From NCBI RefSeq assembly GCF_024139115.2, contig NC_085140.1, forward strand, positions 231,138,371-231,202,370: DNA of 64,000 nt, written 5' to 3'. Positions 51,569-61,859 of this stretch are shown piece by piece. The notes under the pieces were generated by a model. The model had not been told where the DNA came from. It saw nothing but the letters and a program-made list of their open reading frames with translations, and did no database searches. Position numbers and translations under genes: made by a program. Every line of letters starts with the position of its first letter. Positions within the stretch are counted from its first letter, which is position 1. The stretch is from Armigeres subalbatus. Its lineage: Eukaryota; Arthropoda; Insecta; Diptera; Culicidae.

Positions 51569-52300
51569 CTATCTAGAGAGTAGGAGGTTGAGGGTTCGAG
51601 TCCCTCCAAGACACGTGGATTCTTTTTCGCAAATTTCATATCAATTTATCAATTTCGAAACATATGCTGTGCATATGCACAGCCAAGATATTTAACAAAA
51701 AAATGGTTTTCGTACGGCCGAGTTGCCGAATAATATGCAATTAATTGTAATCAAGTGTCGGTCTTCCACCGTCATTAGTCGTCTGAGTACACGCGACCGC
51801 TTACGTAAGGCAATCAAACTCATCAAATGCTTTAGCCAAGCAAGCCTTTGGCACAGCAGAGTGCGATTGATTCGCATTCTATACCATCCCGCCCAGTCCG
51901 TTGCTGGGGGGCATGGAGTGCGATCCTCTCGTTTAATAAACAATGTGCACTCGCTTGACTGTGGATATACAACAGTAGAGCACATGTGGCGATTGGACAA
52001 ATCAAGCATCCGAAAGATATTCAATTTGCAAAAAAGAGAGCTAACCGCGGTGGAGGTTGGTACTCGGATTCTGATGGCTTTTCCGCAAACGAGACCGTGG
52101 TCTTGTTGTGTAGGGTCATCACGCCTATCTAGAGAGTAGGAGGTTGAGGGTTCGAGTCCCTCCAAAACACGTGGATTCTTTTTCGCAAATTTCATATCAA
52201 TTTGTCCATTTCGAAACATATGGTGTGCATATGCAAGCCAAGATATTTAACAAAAAAATGGTTTTCGTACGGCCGAGTTGCCGAATAATGGAAGTCCATG
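51569..52300 (+). repeat. Repeat S, two units in direct order
   Basis: A partial unit from 51569 (starts inside the tRNA-like core) to about 51750, and a full unit from about 51930 to 52290 with the core at 52100-52169. Both end in TTTTCGTACGGCCGAGTTGCCG. See 18240-19180. Confidence 0.65.
52100..52169 (+). tRNA. tRNA-like sequence in repeat S, third copy
   Basis: GTCTTGTTGTGTAGGGTCAT at the 5' end (one base lost from the D loop), the same anticodon arm CCTAT-CTAGAGA-GTAGG, T arm GAGGG-TTCGAGT-CCCTC, 3' CAAAACA. Acceptor damaged. A truncated fourth copy is at 51569-51614. Confidence 0.35.
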
Positions 52301-52304
52301 GAAG

Positions 52305-52800
52305 TTTACGTAGTACGAAACGTAGGAATCAGCGAGCCGTATTCCAGTATAGAACGTACCGGCGAGGAGTACAAGGACTTCAGACAATAAATATCGGAAA
52401 AGTCCTTTGTAGTGCGAAATTCTAATGCTCTGGAAGCCTTGTCCACGACATTTGAGATGTGCAGCTTGTACGTGAGTTGGGAGTCGAGGATAACCCCCAA
52501 ATCTTTTACCTGATCGTGGAGCCAAGTAGCTTATAATCAAAATTAATTGGTTCTTTTTTTCCGGGAGAACGTAATCACAGAGCATTTTATCGGGTTGACC
52601 ACCATTCGATTGATGGAATACCAGCCAGAAAATAATAGTAGTTGATTTTGCAAAAAGCGACAATCGCTTATCGAGTTGATCCGGAGGAACATCTTCAAAT
52701 GGTCAGCGTATGAAAGCCTTGGACATTTAATTATGAAGTTCACGTCATTGAAGTATAATAAGAAAATCAATGAATTGAGCAAGTCGCTTGAAACGAACAC
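52305..52800 (-). pseudogene. Jockey-like LINE RT fragment
   Basis: Minus strand: FNDVNFIIKCPRLSYADHLK (catalytic YADD decayed to YADH), FLRINSISDCRFLQNQLLLF, INRMVVNPIKCSVITFSRKK, then frame-shifted GVILDSQLTYKLHISNVVDK and RTTKDFSDIYCLKSLY. Joins logically to 51120-51545. Confidence 0.7.
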
Positions 52801-52804
52801 GAAC

Positions 52805-53115
52805 TGAACGTGTAAACACCCTAATTCAATTCACTTGACCGAAAAGAAAATTGAACATGTTCTACTTTTGGCAAGTCAATTGAATTCAACTGAGTTGTTC
52901 AATTCACTTGCCCTGTCAAAACGTAGCATAAGAGCGGAAAATGTTTGACAGCTATGGAACGGCAAGATAATTTCGCTCATGGAACTAATTTCAAAATATC
53001 CGCATATCCGTACACTCGAACAAAAGAGCGGCTCTATCCGCAGCACCCAGATATAGAGATGTCGCAAATTAATCGATTCATCATCAAACCAACGATTAAT
53101 CGATTCAATAATCGA
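52805..53115. other. Left flank of the BEL insertion
   Basis: AT-rich. AGATGTCGCAAATTAATCGA at 53059 and the inverse-like TTTTACGACATCT at about 58422 suggest the BEL element landed in a MITE of about 110 bp rich in ATTAATCGATT. Confidence 0.4.
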
Positions 53116-53667
53116 TGTCGGGTTCCTTCCCGACCTAGAATTATGTTTCCACCCACAAAAGCACCAGTGAACTCCCAATCCAAAAAACTTTTTCTTAGGG
53201 GGGCTTTTCGTCATCCAAAATGACCATCAGTCACACAAAACGCCAATAGTTTCACATTCACTACACAGTTTATTTTTACGTCGAACAACTATAACATTTA
53301 TTTTACACTAATCAACGAAACAACTTTATTTACAACACTACATTTATTACTAATTAAGTCTAAACACGAAACAATTATTCGATCGAGGGTTCGCCCCTCG
53401 ATGTGCGTACGACGACGGTTTGTTTTGAACTACTTTTATGCAGCATTCGCTGCTGCTGCTGCTGCTGCCGATCAATCGTCCGCCCTACAACGATCATTCG
53501 TTCGGTTGGTAAGGTTGACGATGCGAGAGATGCGATAGAGCGAACCGGTAAAGTGCAGCCACAGTAGGTACGACTGGTATCGCACTCCGTTCACTTCAGT
53601 TGTACAGTGATAGCATGTTGAGTGATGCTACCGTCAGTGGTTAAATTGAATGGGTTAGTCACAGACA
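53116..53667 (-). repeat. 3' LTR of the BEL/Pao element
   Basis: 552 bp, otherwise base-for-base like the 5' LTR as far as I compared by eye. Preceded (element sense) by the purine tract GGGTGGGTGAGGA. Confidence 0.9.
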
Positions 53668-54042
53668 TCCTCACCCACCCTGAAGTTGCCAGGAAACTTC
53701 TGAAAAGAAAGAACCAAGAAAACTCCCCTCGATGCACTGGACGGAATCTTCTGACGAACCCCAAACTTTGATTTCTACATTTTAAAAAAGCAAGTGGCAC
53801 ACTCTGTTGCACCCTATGCAGTACCACCCGTGATTTTGAGCTTAAGAGCTGCACTGAAAACGTCCCTTCATTCCGATAGTCGATAGTGCTAATGGGACTT
53901 TCGTATTTTCTCACCCACCATTTCGGATAGCGGGTTACCCAAAATTTGCCTATCCTAATTATTTTGTCCATCCCATGTAGTTCTGCAAGCACTAGTTGCG
54001 TTTAATGGAGATCTTCGTTATTCCTTCCTCGCTTCGGACAGA

Positions 54043-56295
54043 CTAAGCTTCTTTATGAAGCATATCGTTTCGTGAGAACCTCCTTGTGTTATCACTATCA
54101 ATACCATTCACATTCCCCAAGCCTTCGTTCAGAAGTCCTTCGACTGCTTCCGGACGGTTGAAAGTAGGGCACATCCTTCGCTGACCACCATTGCGTCGAT
54201 CTGTCGTCTCGACTCGACCGAAGCTTCGACGTTGTCCACTCCGCTGATAACGATCTCTTCGATCACGTTTGCTGTTCCAGTTTCGCTCTACTGATTGTTG
54301 CGTCCTCACAGTGATGTCTTTTGATTCTCTGATGTCCACCAACACTTCAGCTTTCTCTGGGAGGGATACCATTGGATCCTTCAGACCGTGCGATATCGCC
54401 ATATTGCAGGTGAATCCAGTCGCCTGAGTAGCTGATGTGACTTCGCCTGTCACTATCCACCCAAAAACGGACTCCGTCAGCACAGGTAGATCCTTGCCTA
54501 ACGAGATTTCTCTTCCTGACGGGAAAAAGCTGAAGAACGCTTGGATGCCCAACACCATGTCGATTTTCCTCGATCGGAAAAACTCCGGATCCGCCAGCTC
54601 GATGTCCTCCGGTATATCCCATCCACTTGCCTGAACGGTGGAGGTTGGCAGGTTTGCTGTGACCTTCGGTAAAACGAGGAAGTCTATCGATCGAGCATAC
54701 GATGAAAGGCGAGATTTGACGACAGCTTTTATCTTGTGCGATGCCTTTATTCCAGACTGGCCAATGCCCTGAATCGAGATGTTGACTTTCTGTACCGAAA
54801 CGTTCATGGCCTGGCATAGATTAGCAGAGATAAAGTTACACTCTGACCCTGAATCCAGAAGTGCTCTTGCTGGATATCGACGACCCACGTCGTCCTCTAT
54901 TACTACGACAGCTGTAGCTAAGAGAGCTCGGTATGAAACACACTGCGCCGCGTTGGAAGAAGTTGATTCGACCGCTAATGCGTCCGCTGCCCTGGAATTT
55001 GCACTTGTGCAATCCTGTTCCGGACTTCCTCCTGAAGTCGATCTCCTGGAGGATCCTTGGCTACCCCTGCGTTCTCCTCCCTTGAAACACAGCAAGGAAT
55101 GGTGTCGACCTTTACAATGCCAACAGGAGAACTTCGACGTGCACTCCCGAGCTATGTGACCACGTTTGAGGCAATTGCGGCAAAGGGATGCTTCGCACAA
55201 GAACGACTCCCGACTAGACAGCGACATCCTTAGAAACGATGGACACGTGTGAAGTCCGTGGATCTCCGCACAGGATGGACACTTCGCGTTATACGACTGT
55301 ACGGCGTTGTTGCTGACCTTCGGTGAATATGGCCTTCTTCTGCGTTGTGGCGACTGCTCAAAGACTTTCGACTCCACCTTCGTTGGTAAAGCTTCGAGAA
55401 CTTGGATTCTGCGCTGCAGAAACTCCAGCAAGTCCTTTATGGTGTCCTGCTCCTTCGTCGACGAGTGCTCCTCCCATCCTCGTCGTGTGCTCGGGTCGAG
55501 ACGAGCGCTTAGATGTTCGACCAGCAACAGATCTTTGTATTCGGCTGGTTGGATGATCTGATCCAGGGTCAGAATCACACGATCGAACCCATCGACCAGC
55601 CTGTGGAGATCCGCGATTGACTCCGTGATGAGGGACGGCAGCTTGAAAAGAGCCTGCACTTGCTTCTTCCGTAAAAGCTTGCTGTTGTTGTAGCGTTTTA
55701 GCAACGACTGCCAAGCAACCTGGTAGTTGTCCCTGGTGATCTTCAGCGGATCTACTAGTGCCTTAGCTTTGCCTGCTAAGCACCCCTTGAGGTAGTGGAA
55801 TTTCTCCACATCGGGTAGGTCTGGCTTCTCGTGAATCAGAGACGTGTAGAGATCCCTGAAGCTGAGCCAGTCGTCGATGTTCCCGTCGAAACTCTGCAGT
55901 TGAATTTGAGGTAAGCGAACGTGGTCCATACCACCACGTAGAGTGACATCTCCAGGACGAGTCGACTGGTTCTGGACGGAATTATGCTGAACCTCTCCCA
56001 CTTTCTCCGCCAGAAACGATTTCGCATCGTAGTAGCGGTTCTCCATCTCCAACTGCTCCCTCTGCAAACCTTCAGGCTCCGTGAAGTCCTCGTGCGCTTG
56101 TATTTCCCAGATTGCCTCACTTATCTGAACCAACAATACATCTAACTTCTCGAGGCGAACATTGATTTGAGCGACAGGGGTACCCTCCTTAAAGTTCTTA
56201 ACATACTGGCTAATGTTGCTTAATGATAATTTTAACCCCTTCAGCCTCGTCGTCAGACTCTTCAGTGAATCCGCGTTCCTGGTAACGGGCTTCAT
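54043..56295 (-). CDS. BEL/Pao Gag-protease polyprotein, no Pol
   Basis: Single intact frame of 750 aa from the ATG at 56295 (MKPVTRNADSLKSLTTRLKG) to a stop at 54043; the frame is open further to a stop near 56344. Domains: N-terminal coiled-coil (about 1-110); DUF1759 capsid-like Gag (about 125-300: LPQIQLQSFDGNIDDWLSFR, FHYLKGCLAGKAKALV); two zinc knuckles (about 365-400: CRNCLKRGHIARECTSKFSC, CWHCKGRHHSLLC); an A17/DUF1758-type aspartic protease (about 470-620) with active site ARALLDSGSECNFI and GWIVTGEV downstream. Autonomous members continue into RT, RNase H and integrase. Here the frame instead ends in about 115 residues of basic, Arg-rich sequence (NSKRDRRDRYQRSGQRRSF). The gag frame is undamaged, consistent with recent mobility using pol supplied by a relative. 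Confidence 0.85.
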   Translation of the reverse strand: MKPVTRNADSLKSLTTRLKGLKLSLSNISQYVKNFKEGTPVAQINVRLEKLDVLLVQISEAIWEIQAHEDFTEPEGLQREQLEMENRYYDAKSFLAEKVGEVQHNSVQNQSTRPGDVTLRGGMDHVRLPQIQLQSFDGNIDDWLSFRDLYTSLIHEKPDLPDVEKFHYLKGCLAGKAKALVDPLKITRDNYQVAWQSLLKRYNNSKLLRKKQVQALFKLPSLITESIADLHRLVDGFDRVILTLDQIIQPAEYKDLLLVEHLSARLDPSTRRGWEEHSSTKEQDTIKDLLEFLQRRIQVLEALPTKVESKVFEQSPQRRRRPYSPKVSNNAVQSYNAKCPSCAEIHGLHTCPSFLRMSLSSRESFLCEASLCRNCLKRGHIARECTSKFSCWHCKGRHHSLLCFKGGERRGSQGSSRRSTSGGSPEQDCTSANSRAADALAVESTSSNAAQCVSYRALLATAVVVIEDDVGRRYPARALLDSGSECNFISANLCQAMNVSVQKVNISIQGIGQSGIKASHKIKAVVKSRLSSYARSIDFLVLPKVTANLPTSTVQASGWDIPEDIELADPEFFRSRKIDMVLGIQAFFSFFPSGREISLGKDLPVLTESVFGWIVTGEVTSATQATGFTCNMAISHGLKDPMVSLPEKAEVLVDIRESKDITVRTQQSVERNWNSKRDRRDRYQRSGQRRSFGRVETTDRRNGGQRRMCPTFNRPEAVEGLLNEGLGNVNGIDSDNTRRFSRNDMLHKEA

Positions 56296-56399
56296 GTTGC
56301 TGTCGTCGCTCCACGGAAACTTGCACAATGTCGTCAGTCAAATGCGTTACTCCACTCGCAGAGTCGTGGAACCATCGGCAAATCCAAAATCGATAGAAA

Positions 56400-57290
56400 A
56401 GGAGATGTAGTACTCAATATTGTCCGCTTCGGCAGGACATATACTGTTCAGCTCACCTATGAGAAGTAACAGCGGGGCAGCCGAAGCCAAAACAGCAAAT
56501 TCTCCGATTGAGAACACTTCCAATATTCGGGCGAATGCCTCAGATTCCGATCCAAGTCAGCAAATGCGAGGGAGTGGAAACACAGATGTAGTATACCAAG
56601 ATTAAACTTCGGCTAGACATATACTGTTCGCCTCACCTATGAAACAACAGCCGGTACCAGTAGCCGAGTTCACACAAGTTCCAAATATTGCCCCAAACAC
56701 TGCTAACCAGTATGTAGTATAGCGGGAAATCGTCTCAGTTTATTCAATCCAGTGCAGCGGAGAAAGAACAACCAATGTAGTTTCAAAAAATTGCCTGCTT
56801 TGGCAGGACATATACTTAGTCTCACCTGGAGAACTAGATATGGCGCTGAACGAATTAGCTTCAGTTCAAAGTCAATGAAAATCCCTCAAAATATCGTCCA
56901 AAGGTTCTTCGCCTCGTAACAGTCGAAATTCGCATCGAAAAGGGAATGAAATTTATTTCAGTGTGTAGCATCAAATATCCAGCTTCGACTGGGCATATAC
57001 TGTAAAATTGTGTTTACCTGGCCGGAAAAGCCTTTCCGCGATGCCCGAGCCTAGAAGCAAATGTAGTGTCATCCGTTTTTTAGTAATCGTAGCCGTCTCG
57101 TTGTAACTTGCACGGTCCGTGCACCCAAGATGTTCTTCGCGAACAGAAATTATCCAATGCCACCAGTTGTTGAATGCTCGTAGTAGTGGCCAAATCACAC
57201 AAAGCGTAAGGTGGGTGTTAGTGGGAGTAAACAAAAGGCTTCGGCAAGACATATACCGGTTCTTACATACCTGAACGGTAGTAGAACAAC
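56400..57290 (-). repeat. Tandem leader repeats with splice-donor-like cores
   Basis: Five diverged units of a motif reading on + CTTCGGCAGGACATATACTG followed by TCACCTATGA, at about 56426, 56607, 56798, 56983 and 57239, so spaced about 181, 191, 185 and 256 bp. On the element sense strand each gives (C/T)AGGTGAG or a close variant followed by TATATGTCCTGCCGAAG. Lies between the primer site and gag. Confidence 0.7.
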
Positions 57291-57795
57291 GCTGAAGTTA
57301 TTCCACAATTATTGACGCAACTTTCGAATTAAATCCAAATTAATTCCCCACGCACTCCACTGTGCAACGATGCGACGGCAGCAACAGCAAAAAAAACCAC
57401 TGCCGCTCGTCGTTCAATTGGCTCTTCCCTCTTGTGCAGCTGATTGTGAGTGGTATAGGTACACTGCAGCAGATCGATCAGCTGTTGATGGGTGGTTCAA
57501 TGCGAGTCACAGTGTAATTTTCTTAATTTGTGTCTATAATGTCGAGTATGTTTAATTATTTATATGGCAACGGCAAATCACAATATTTTCACTCTACCCA
57601 AGGATGGCCGAAGGGTCTTTTCGGCAGATTCTAATGACGTTTTTCTTTTTCTTCTGGGCACTTTAGTATGGCGCAATCCATTTGTTCAGAACACTTCACT
57701 ATGGCGCGATTTTAATTGTGTAATTTTCGTTTATTTTTCACTGGTGTATTTGGTCAAATATTTGGAATTTGACCGTTCCAAGGCCCGGTAGATCA

Positions 57796-57812
57796 TCCGG
57801 TTCGAAGGACCA
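57796..57812 (-). promoter_or_regulatory. Primer-binding site, tRNA-Tyr type
   Basis: Element sense TGGTCCTTCGAACCGGA starts 5 nt inside the 5' LTR. Its complement TCCGGTTCGAAGGACCA matches the 3' end of insect tRNA-Tyr (…TCGAAGGA+CCA) except one T-loop base, by memory of tRNA-Tyr. Confidence 0.65.
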
Positions 57813-57817
57813 GCTTA

Positions 57818-58374
57818 TGTCGGGTTCCTTCCCGACCTAGAATTATGTTTCCACCCACAAAAGCACCAGTGAACTCCCAATCCAAAAACACTTATTTCTT
57901 AGGGGGGCTTTTCGTCATCCAAAATGACCATCAGTCACACAAAACGCCAATAGTTTCACATTCACTACACAGTTTATTTTTACGTCGAACAACTATAACA
58001 TTTATTTTACACTAATCAACGAAACAACTTTATTTACAACACTACATTTATTACTAATTAAGTCTAAACACGAAACAATTATTCGATCGAGGGTTCGCCC
58101 CTCGATGTGCGTACGACGACGGTTTGTTTTGAACTACTTTTATGCAGCATTCGCTGCTGCTGCTGCTGCTGCTGCCGATCAATCGTCCGCCCTACAACGA
58201 TCATTCGTTCGGTTGGTAAGGTTGACGATGCGAGAGATGCGATAGAGCGAACCGGTAAAGTGCAGCCACAGTAGGTACGACTGGTATCGCACTCCGTTCA
58301 CTTCAGTTGTACAGTGATAGCATGTTGAGTGATGCTACCGTCAGTGGTTAAATTGAATGGGTTAGTCACAGACA
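57818..58374 (-). repeat. 5' LTR of the BEL/Pao element
   Basis: 557 bp, TG...CA ends. Contains a (CTG)n/(CAG)n run at about 58153-58173 one unit longer than in the other LTR. Near-identity to the 3' LTR implies recent insertion. Confidence 0.9.
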
Positions 58375-58439
58375 ATCGACAAGAAACGATTAGTTATTAA
58401 TCGAATAATCGGGATTTTACGACATCTGTTTACGATCAT

Positions 58440-59215
58440 TCCAAAAACAGCGAACCAAACCGATCGACGAAAAGAATGAGGAAGTGAATAAACCAACTGA
58501 CGACCAAAGCTGTATTGAGTACACAGTGGGGCAACTCCAAGCAGAAGTTTCGGAAATTAAACAGTGTATCGCGGGTTTGCTTGATTGAACCGATCGCAAT
58601 CAAAACCATTCAGCAACCAATAGTATGCCAATAACTTCTACGGCACAAAGTTTTCCATCGGAAAGAACCATATGTAGAAACAATAGATCGCGATTGCTTA
58701 TTGGTTCGCGTCAAAGAAGTGAGCAGAACATTTCTCCTGGCAAATTTTGGATATTTTTCACGAAGGTCGCCAAGCATGTACGAAGCGAAGTTATCCAAGA
58801 GATGGTTTCTAGATCGCTAAACTTGCAAGAAGAGCTTGAAGTCGTCAAATTAGTACCACGATGGGGGAGTTCCGAAGATTGGTGTTTTATCTCATTCAAA
58901 GTCGGCGTAGATTGGAGATACAAACAGATGGCACTCGCTGAAACTACATGGCCAGCTGGACTACTATTCCGGGAATTCGTTCGATACGGTTCATCTTACT
59001 GGGAGCCTTGACCAGCCTTAAATGTTTATATAACCAGTGTTTTAATGTTTATGTAAGATTTGTTCATCGTTTTTCACTATGTTAATTGAAAATGTTTGCA
59101 TGTTGCAATATCATTATAAATGTCATTGTTTATTTATTTTTTTGTTATTTAGTTTAAGATTATCATTGGGGTAGGATAGACCTGTTGATGTTTTCAATAA
59201 AAGAAAGTTTAAAGA
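58440..59215 (+). pseudogene. LINE ORF1 (Gag-like) C-terminal fragment with 3' UTR
   Basis: Frames near 58660-59011 read SPGKFWIFFTKVAKHVRSEV, LNLQEELEVVKLVPRWGSSE, DWCFISFKVGVDWRYKQMAL, LLFREFVRYGSSYWEP*, which I recognise as the repeated C-terminal block of mosquito non-LTR ORF1 proteins. The upstream part (58480-58600) keeps a coiled-coil-like QLQAEVSEIKQCI. The block is followed by a UTR with AATAAAAGAAAG at about 59202. Confidence 0.6.
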
Positions 59216-59231
59216 CATCTCTACACTCAGA

Positions 59232-59443
59232 TATATCGACATTGTTGTTTCAAAAGAGCGAAAGTCGCAAACGTAAACATTGCTGATTTCAGAAAGATTA
59301 GAAGCTTCTGCTGGTATTTTCCACTTCCGTTCAATATAAGGCGGTTGTTAGCTGGAAGCGGTCCTAGTTGTTGAGGAATTTGCATGAAAAGGCATTGTTT
59401 ACGTTTGCGACATTCGACCTTATGAAACAACAGTGTCGATATA
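59232..59443. mobile_element. MITE, 212 bp
   Basis: ATATCGACATTGTTGTTTCA, GTCGCAAACGTAAACA and their inverse at the right end (CGACATTCGACC, CAACAGTGTCGATAT). No coding. Confidence 0.75.
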
Positions 59444-59639
59444 GGTTAGTTTCGCATTTGTGTCATTTTTTTCATCTCAGCATGCTACACAAAGCTATTT
59501 TCTTCAGATCTCTGCTGGAAAATCCTATGTAAATATTATTATGACTTTGTAATAATCGGAAGAAAAAGTAAACTCTCTTGGACATACGACTTTTTAAAAA
59601 ATCAGGCGAGAATTGTTCTACACGTTTAGTAAAAAGTAG

Positions 59640-59870
59640 CAACCCTATAACCAGAGACCGGCGGAGTGAAAAACTGTCGAAATGGCAACGTATGAAAATG
59701 CAAGAAATCGTGAAAATGATACTGGCAGCACTTGAACTTTTTGCTTGCTTCTTATGGGTGCAAAAAATAAACAAGTCGAAATGGAACCGCTTTTGACGGT
59801 TCGATTGGAAACAAGATGGCGTCTTCGCCGATCTCTTATTCTAGTATTTCTAGTAAAAAGTACCTTTTCA
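59640..59870 (-). repeat. Uninterrupted copy of the 19.2-19.9 kb repeat
   Basis: Reverse complement of 19190-19360 plus 19850-19920 (shared AACCCTATAACCAGAGACCG, TGGCAACGTATGAAAATGC-like, AGAAGCAAGCAA/TTGCTTGCTTCT, ATCTCTTATTCTAGTATTTC). It shows what the 19-kb copy looked like before family M and F insertions. Confidence 0.6.
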
Positions 59871-59907
59871 CTCAAATCGGGGGTTCAGTGTGGGAACCTA
59901 AACTTAT

Positions 59908-60196
59908 TATACTAATGACACACTGGTGGTATAAGTACGATGGTACAAGAATTTTGAAACGAGTACCATACCATTTATTGTATTTCTAGACCAACATTTG
60001 AAAAGGGCGTAACAGCCAAAATTTATTCGTTCTGATTCTTCGTCCACATATAGCTTTATATGTAGACGAAGAATCGAAAGGAATAAATGTTGGCTGTTAC
60101 GCCCTTTTCAAATGTTGCTCTAGATTTATCAAAGATAGTCTTGGAATAATTTCCTTGTCCTCTTGTACCATGGTACAAGTACCACCTTAGTATTAG
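59908..60196. mobile_element. MITE, ends TACTAATGACACAC, with a nested foldback
   Basis: TACTAATGACACACTGGTGG to (complement) ...GGTACTTGTACC region ending TAGTATTA. A separate hairpin at 59987-60123 (CCAACATTTGAAAAGGGCGT and inverse, loop TATAGCTTTATA) sits inside, flanked by CTAGA on both sides. Confidence 0.7.
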
Positions 60197-60199
60197 GTA

Positions 60200-61560
60200 T
60201 TTTTTCTTGAAGTTAAGTAAAATGTAATTAATATTAAATAAAATATACTTAATTTTAAATAGAAACTAACCAAAGTTAAATTTTACTTAACTTTTGTGAA
60301 CATGAGATTACTTAACGTTAGGTTCCCACACTTTACTGCCCTTGTTGAGTAGTTTTGCTCTTCATTTAATGACAACAAAGGAAAGAGGGAGGGCGATGCA
60401 ATATTAGGTACTTTTCACTCAAATCGGTGGTTTGGTGTGGAAACGGTGGATACCTAGGACCAACTATTTTTTATAAATTAAATTAAAATATATTCAATTT
60501 TGAATAAAAACTGTTTTATCATCAAAAGCGAATATTCATAATACCGCTTTTAAAAATCGACACACATGGAAAGATGAGAAATTTTATAACAAACAACTTT
60601 GCTAAATACAGCAACCTTCTATCTCATCTGTTCAAAAGTTATTCACGATTGATTGGAGATTGGAAAAATACCTTTTGCAGTTCTTGATCATAATACCTGC
60701 TAGCTCTTTAATTTATGCGGGTTGTGATATAAAGTAAAATACTTTTTGCAATTTATCATGTTCGTATATTTATATAATTAAGTTTGTCGCATTAATGTGT
60801 CAATCGACATATCATTTTGTTTATTACATAATTAAACTTTACAGTACCTGAGATAAACTCACATCCTAACAAAATACTAACAAAAGGATTTTTGGCTGCC
60901 AAACGCTGATGGCGGGAAATGCAACAAAACATGTTTTTAGTTCGTTCATAGAGGTGATGTCGAAGTAAAAGATCGCTAAATGTCGCTTATGTTTGCGAAC
61001 GTCTAACTTGCCACGGCTTGGCAATGTCAAACCAACGTTTGGTATCGAACAAAGCATTCACTATGTAACATGAAGCCCAATGCAGAATCAGGGACATATT
61101 TTAGTGAGTGCTGCGCAATTAACGTTCTAGTACTTATGCCTCCACTGGAGATAACCTATTGAAATAGATCTGCATGTAGAAAATACATAATTTATTACGG
61201 TTGGTTAGCATGACTAATTTTCAGTTCACCGTGACTGCTATTCACATTGAAATTATCATCAGCGGTTTATGTAGATATGCTTTGAAAAGATAATATTTCA
61301 TGTATTTTTTATAAAAAAAAACATCTATCTGTTTAATCTAAACAGATTACACTGAATGAATGAACATCTATCTGTAATAAAGACTTCAAATGTGTTAGCC
61401 GACTACGGTCTCATTACAAATCCGAAACTAAGCATATTAATAAATTTATGTCGGTAAAAAATTTATGTTGTGTAGAGGCTAAACAATCCAAACTTTGTAA
61501 AAAGCAGACACGGCACTAAAAAATAATTCGAGTCTTGACAAGCGCTCAACTTAATGAAAA
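60200..61560. other. AT-rich DNA, no gene recognised
   Basis: TACTTTTCACTCAAATCGG and GTGTGGGAACCTA blocks near 59865 and 60410 are a small duplicated repeat. Nothing else supported. Confidence 0.4.
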
Positions 61561-61566
61561 TACGTC

Positions 61567-61601
61567 TATATAAAGCAGAAAGCTTTATGAAATGTCATTC
61601 A
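61567..61601 (+). promoter_or_regulatory. Predicted TATA/Inr core promoter
   Basis: TATATAAAG at 61567-61575 and an initiator-like TCATTC at 61596-61601; the A at 61597 lies 30 nt from the TATA start, the ideal insect spacing. The first ATG downstream is at 61626 (MIIYGFLITVLQPLLYYVI then a possible donor G|GTATCT). The transcribed gene is not identified. Confidence 0.35.
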
Positions 61602-61859
61602 TTTTAGTTAGGTAGGAATACTGACATGATTATTTACGGATTTTTAATTACAGTGCTTCAACCATTACTATATTATGTAATCGGTATCTTCATTTGATTA
61701 GTTTTATTTTCTGTTTGGCAGTAAATATTTGCATATGTCTGTGTATGATGCAATGCACTGAAATCATAGTTTCAGCATCATTCGAACAGTTCTATGTTCC
61801 AATATTTCATGTAGGCTGCTATTTCTGCGCACAGGTAATTTTGTTTTTAATTTGATTCT

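Larger units (their letters stand above)
53116..58374 (-). mobile_element. BEL/Pao LTR retrotransposon lacking RT, RNase H and integrase
   Basis: LTRs 53116-53667 and 57818-58374, both TGTCGGGTTCC...CACAGACA, differing by about a CTG unit and one 2-bp indel region. Perfect 5-bp duplication ATCGA (53111-53115, 58375-58379). Element sense is minus: 5' LTR at right, primer site, repetitive leader, gag-protease ORF, about 375 bp of 3' sequence, a purine-rich tract (GGGTGGGTGAGGA) and the 3' LTR. 5.26 kb compared with about 6-8 kb for autonomous BEL elements. Confidence 0.9.

Noticed and set aside
53591..53992. 133-codon minus-strand frame as a remnant of integrase
   Set aside because: No HHCC, DDE or other integrase motif; it overlaps the LTR.
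54779..55159. 126-codon plus-strand frame in the BEL region
   Set aside because: Antisense to the intact gag-protease ORF; composition follows from the opposite strand.
61684..61721. 38-nt intron that would join MIIYGFL... to an open exon starting at 61722
   Set aside because: Too short for insect splicing; the 86-nt alternative is mentioned instead and held at low confidence.
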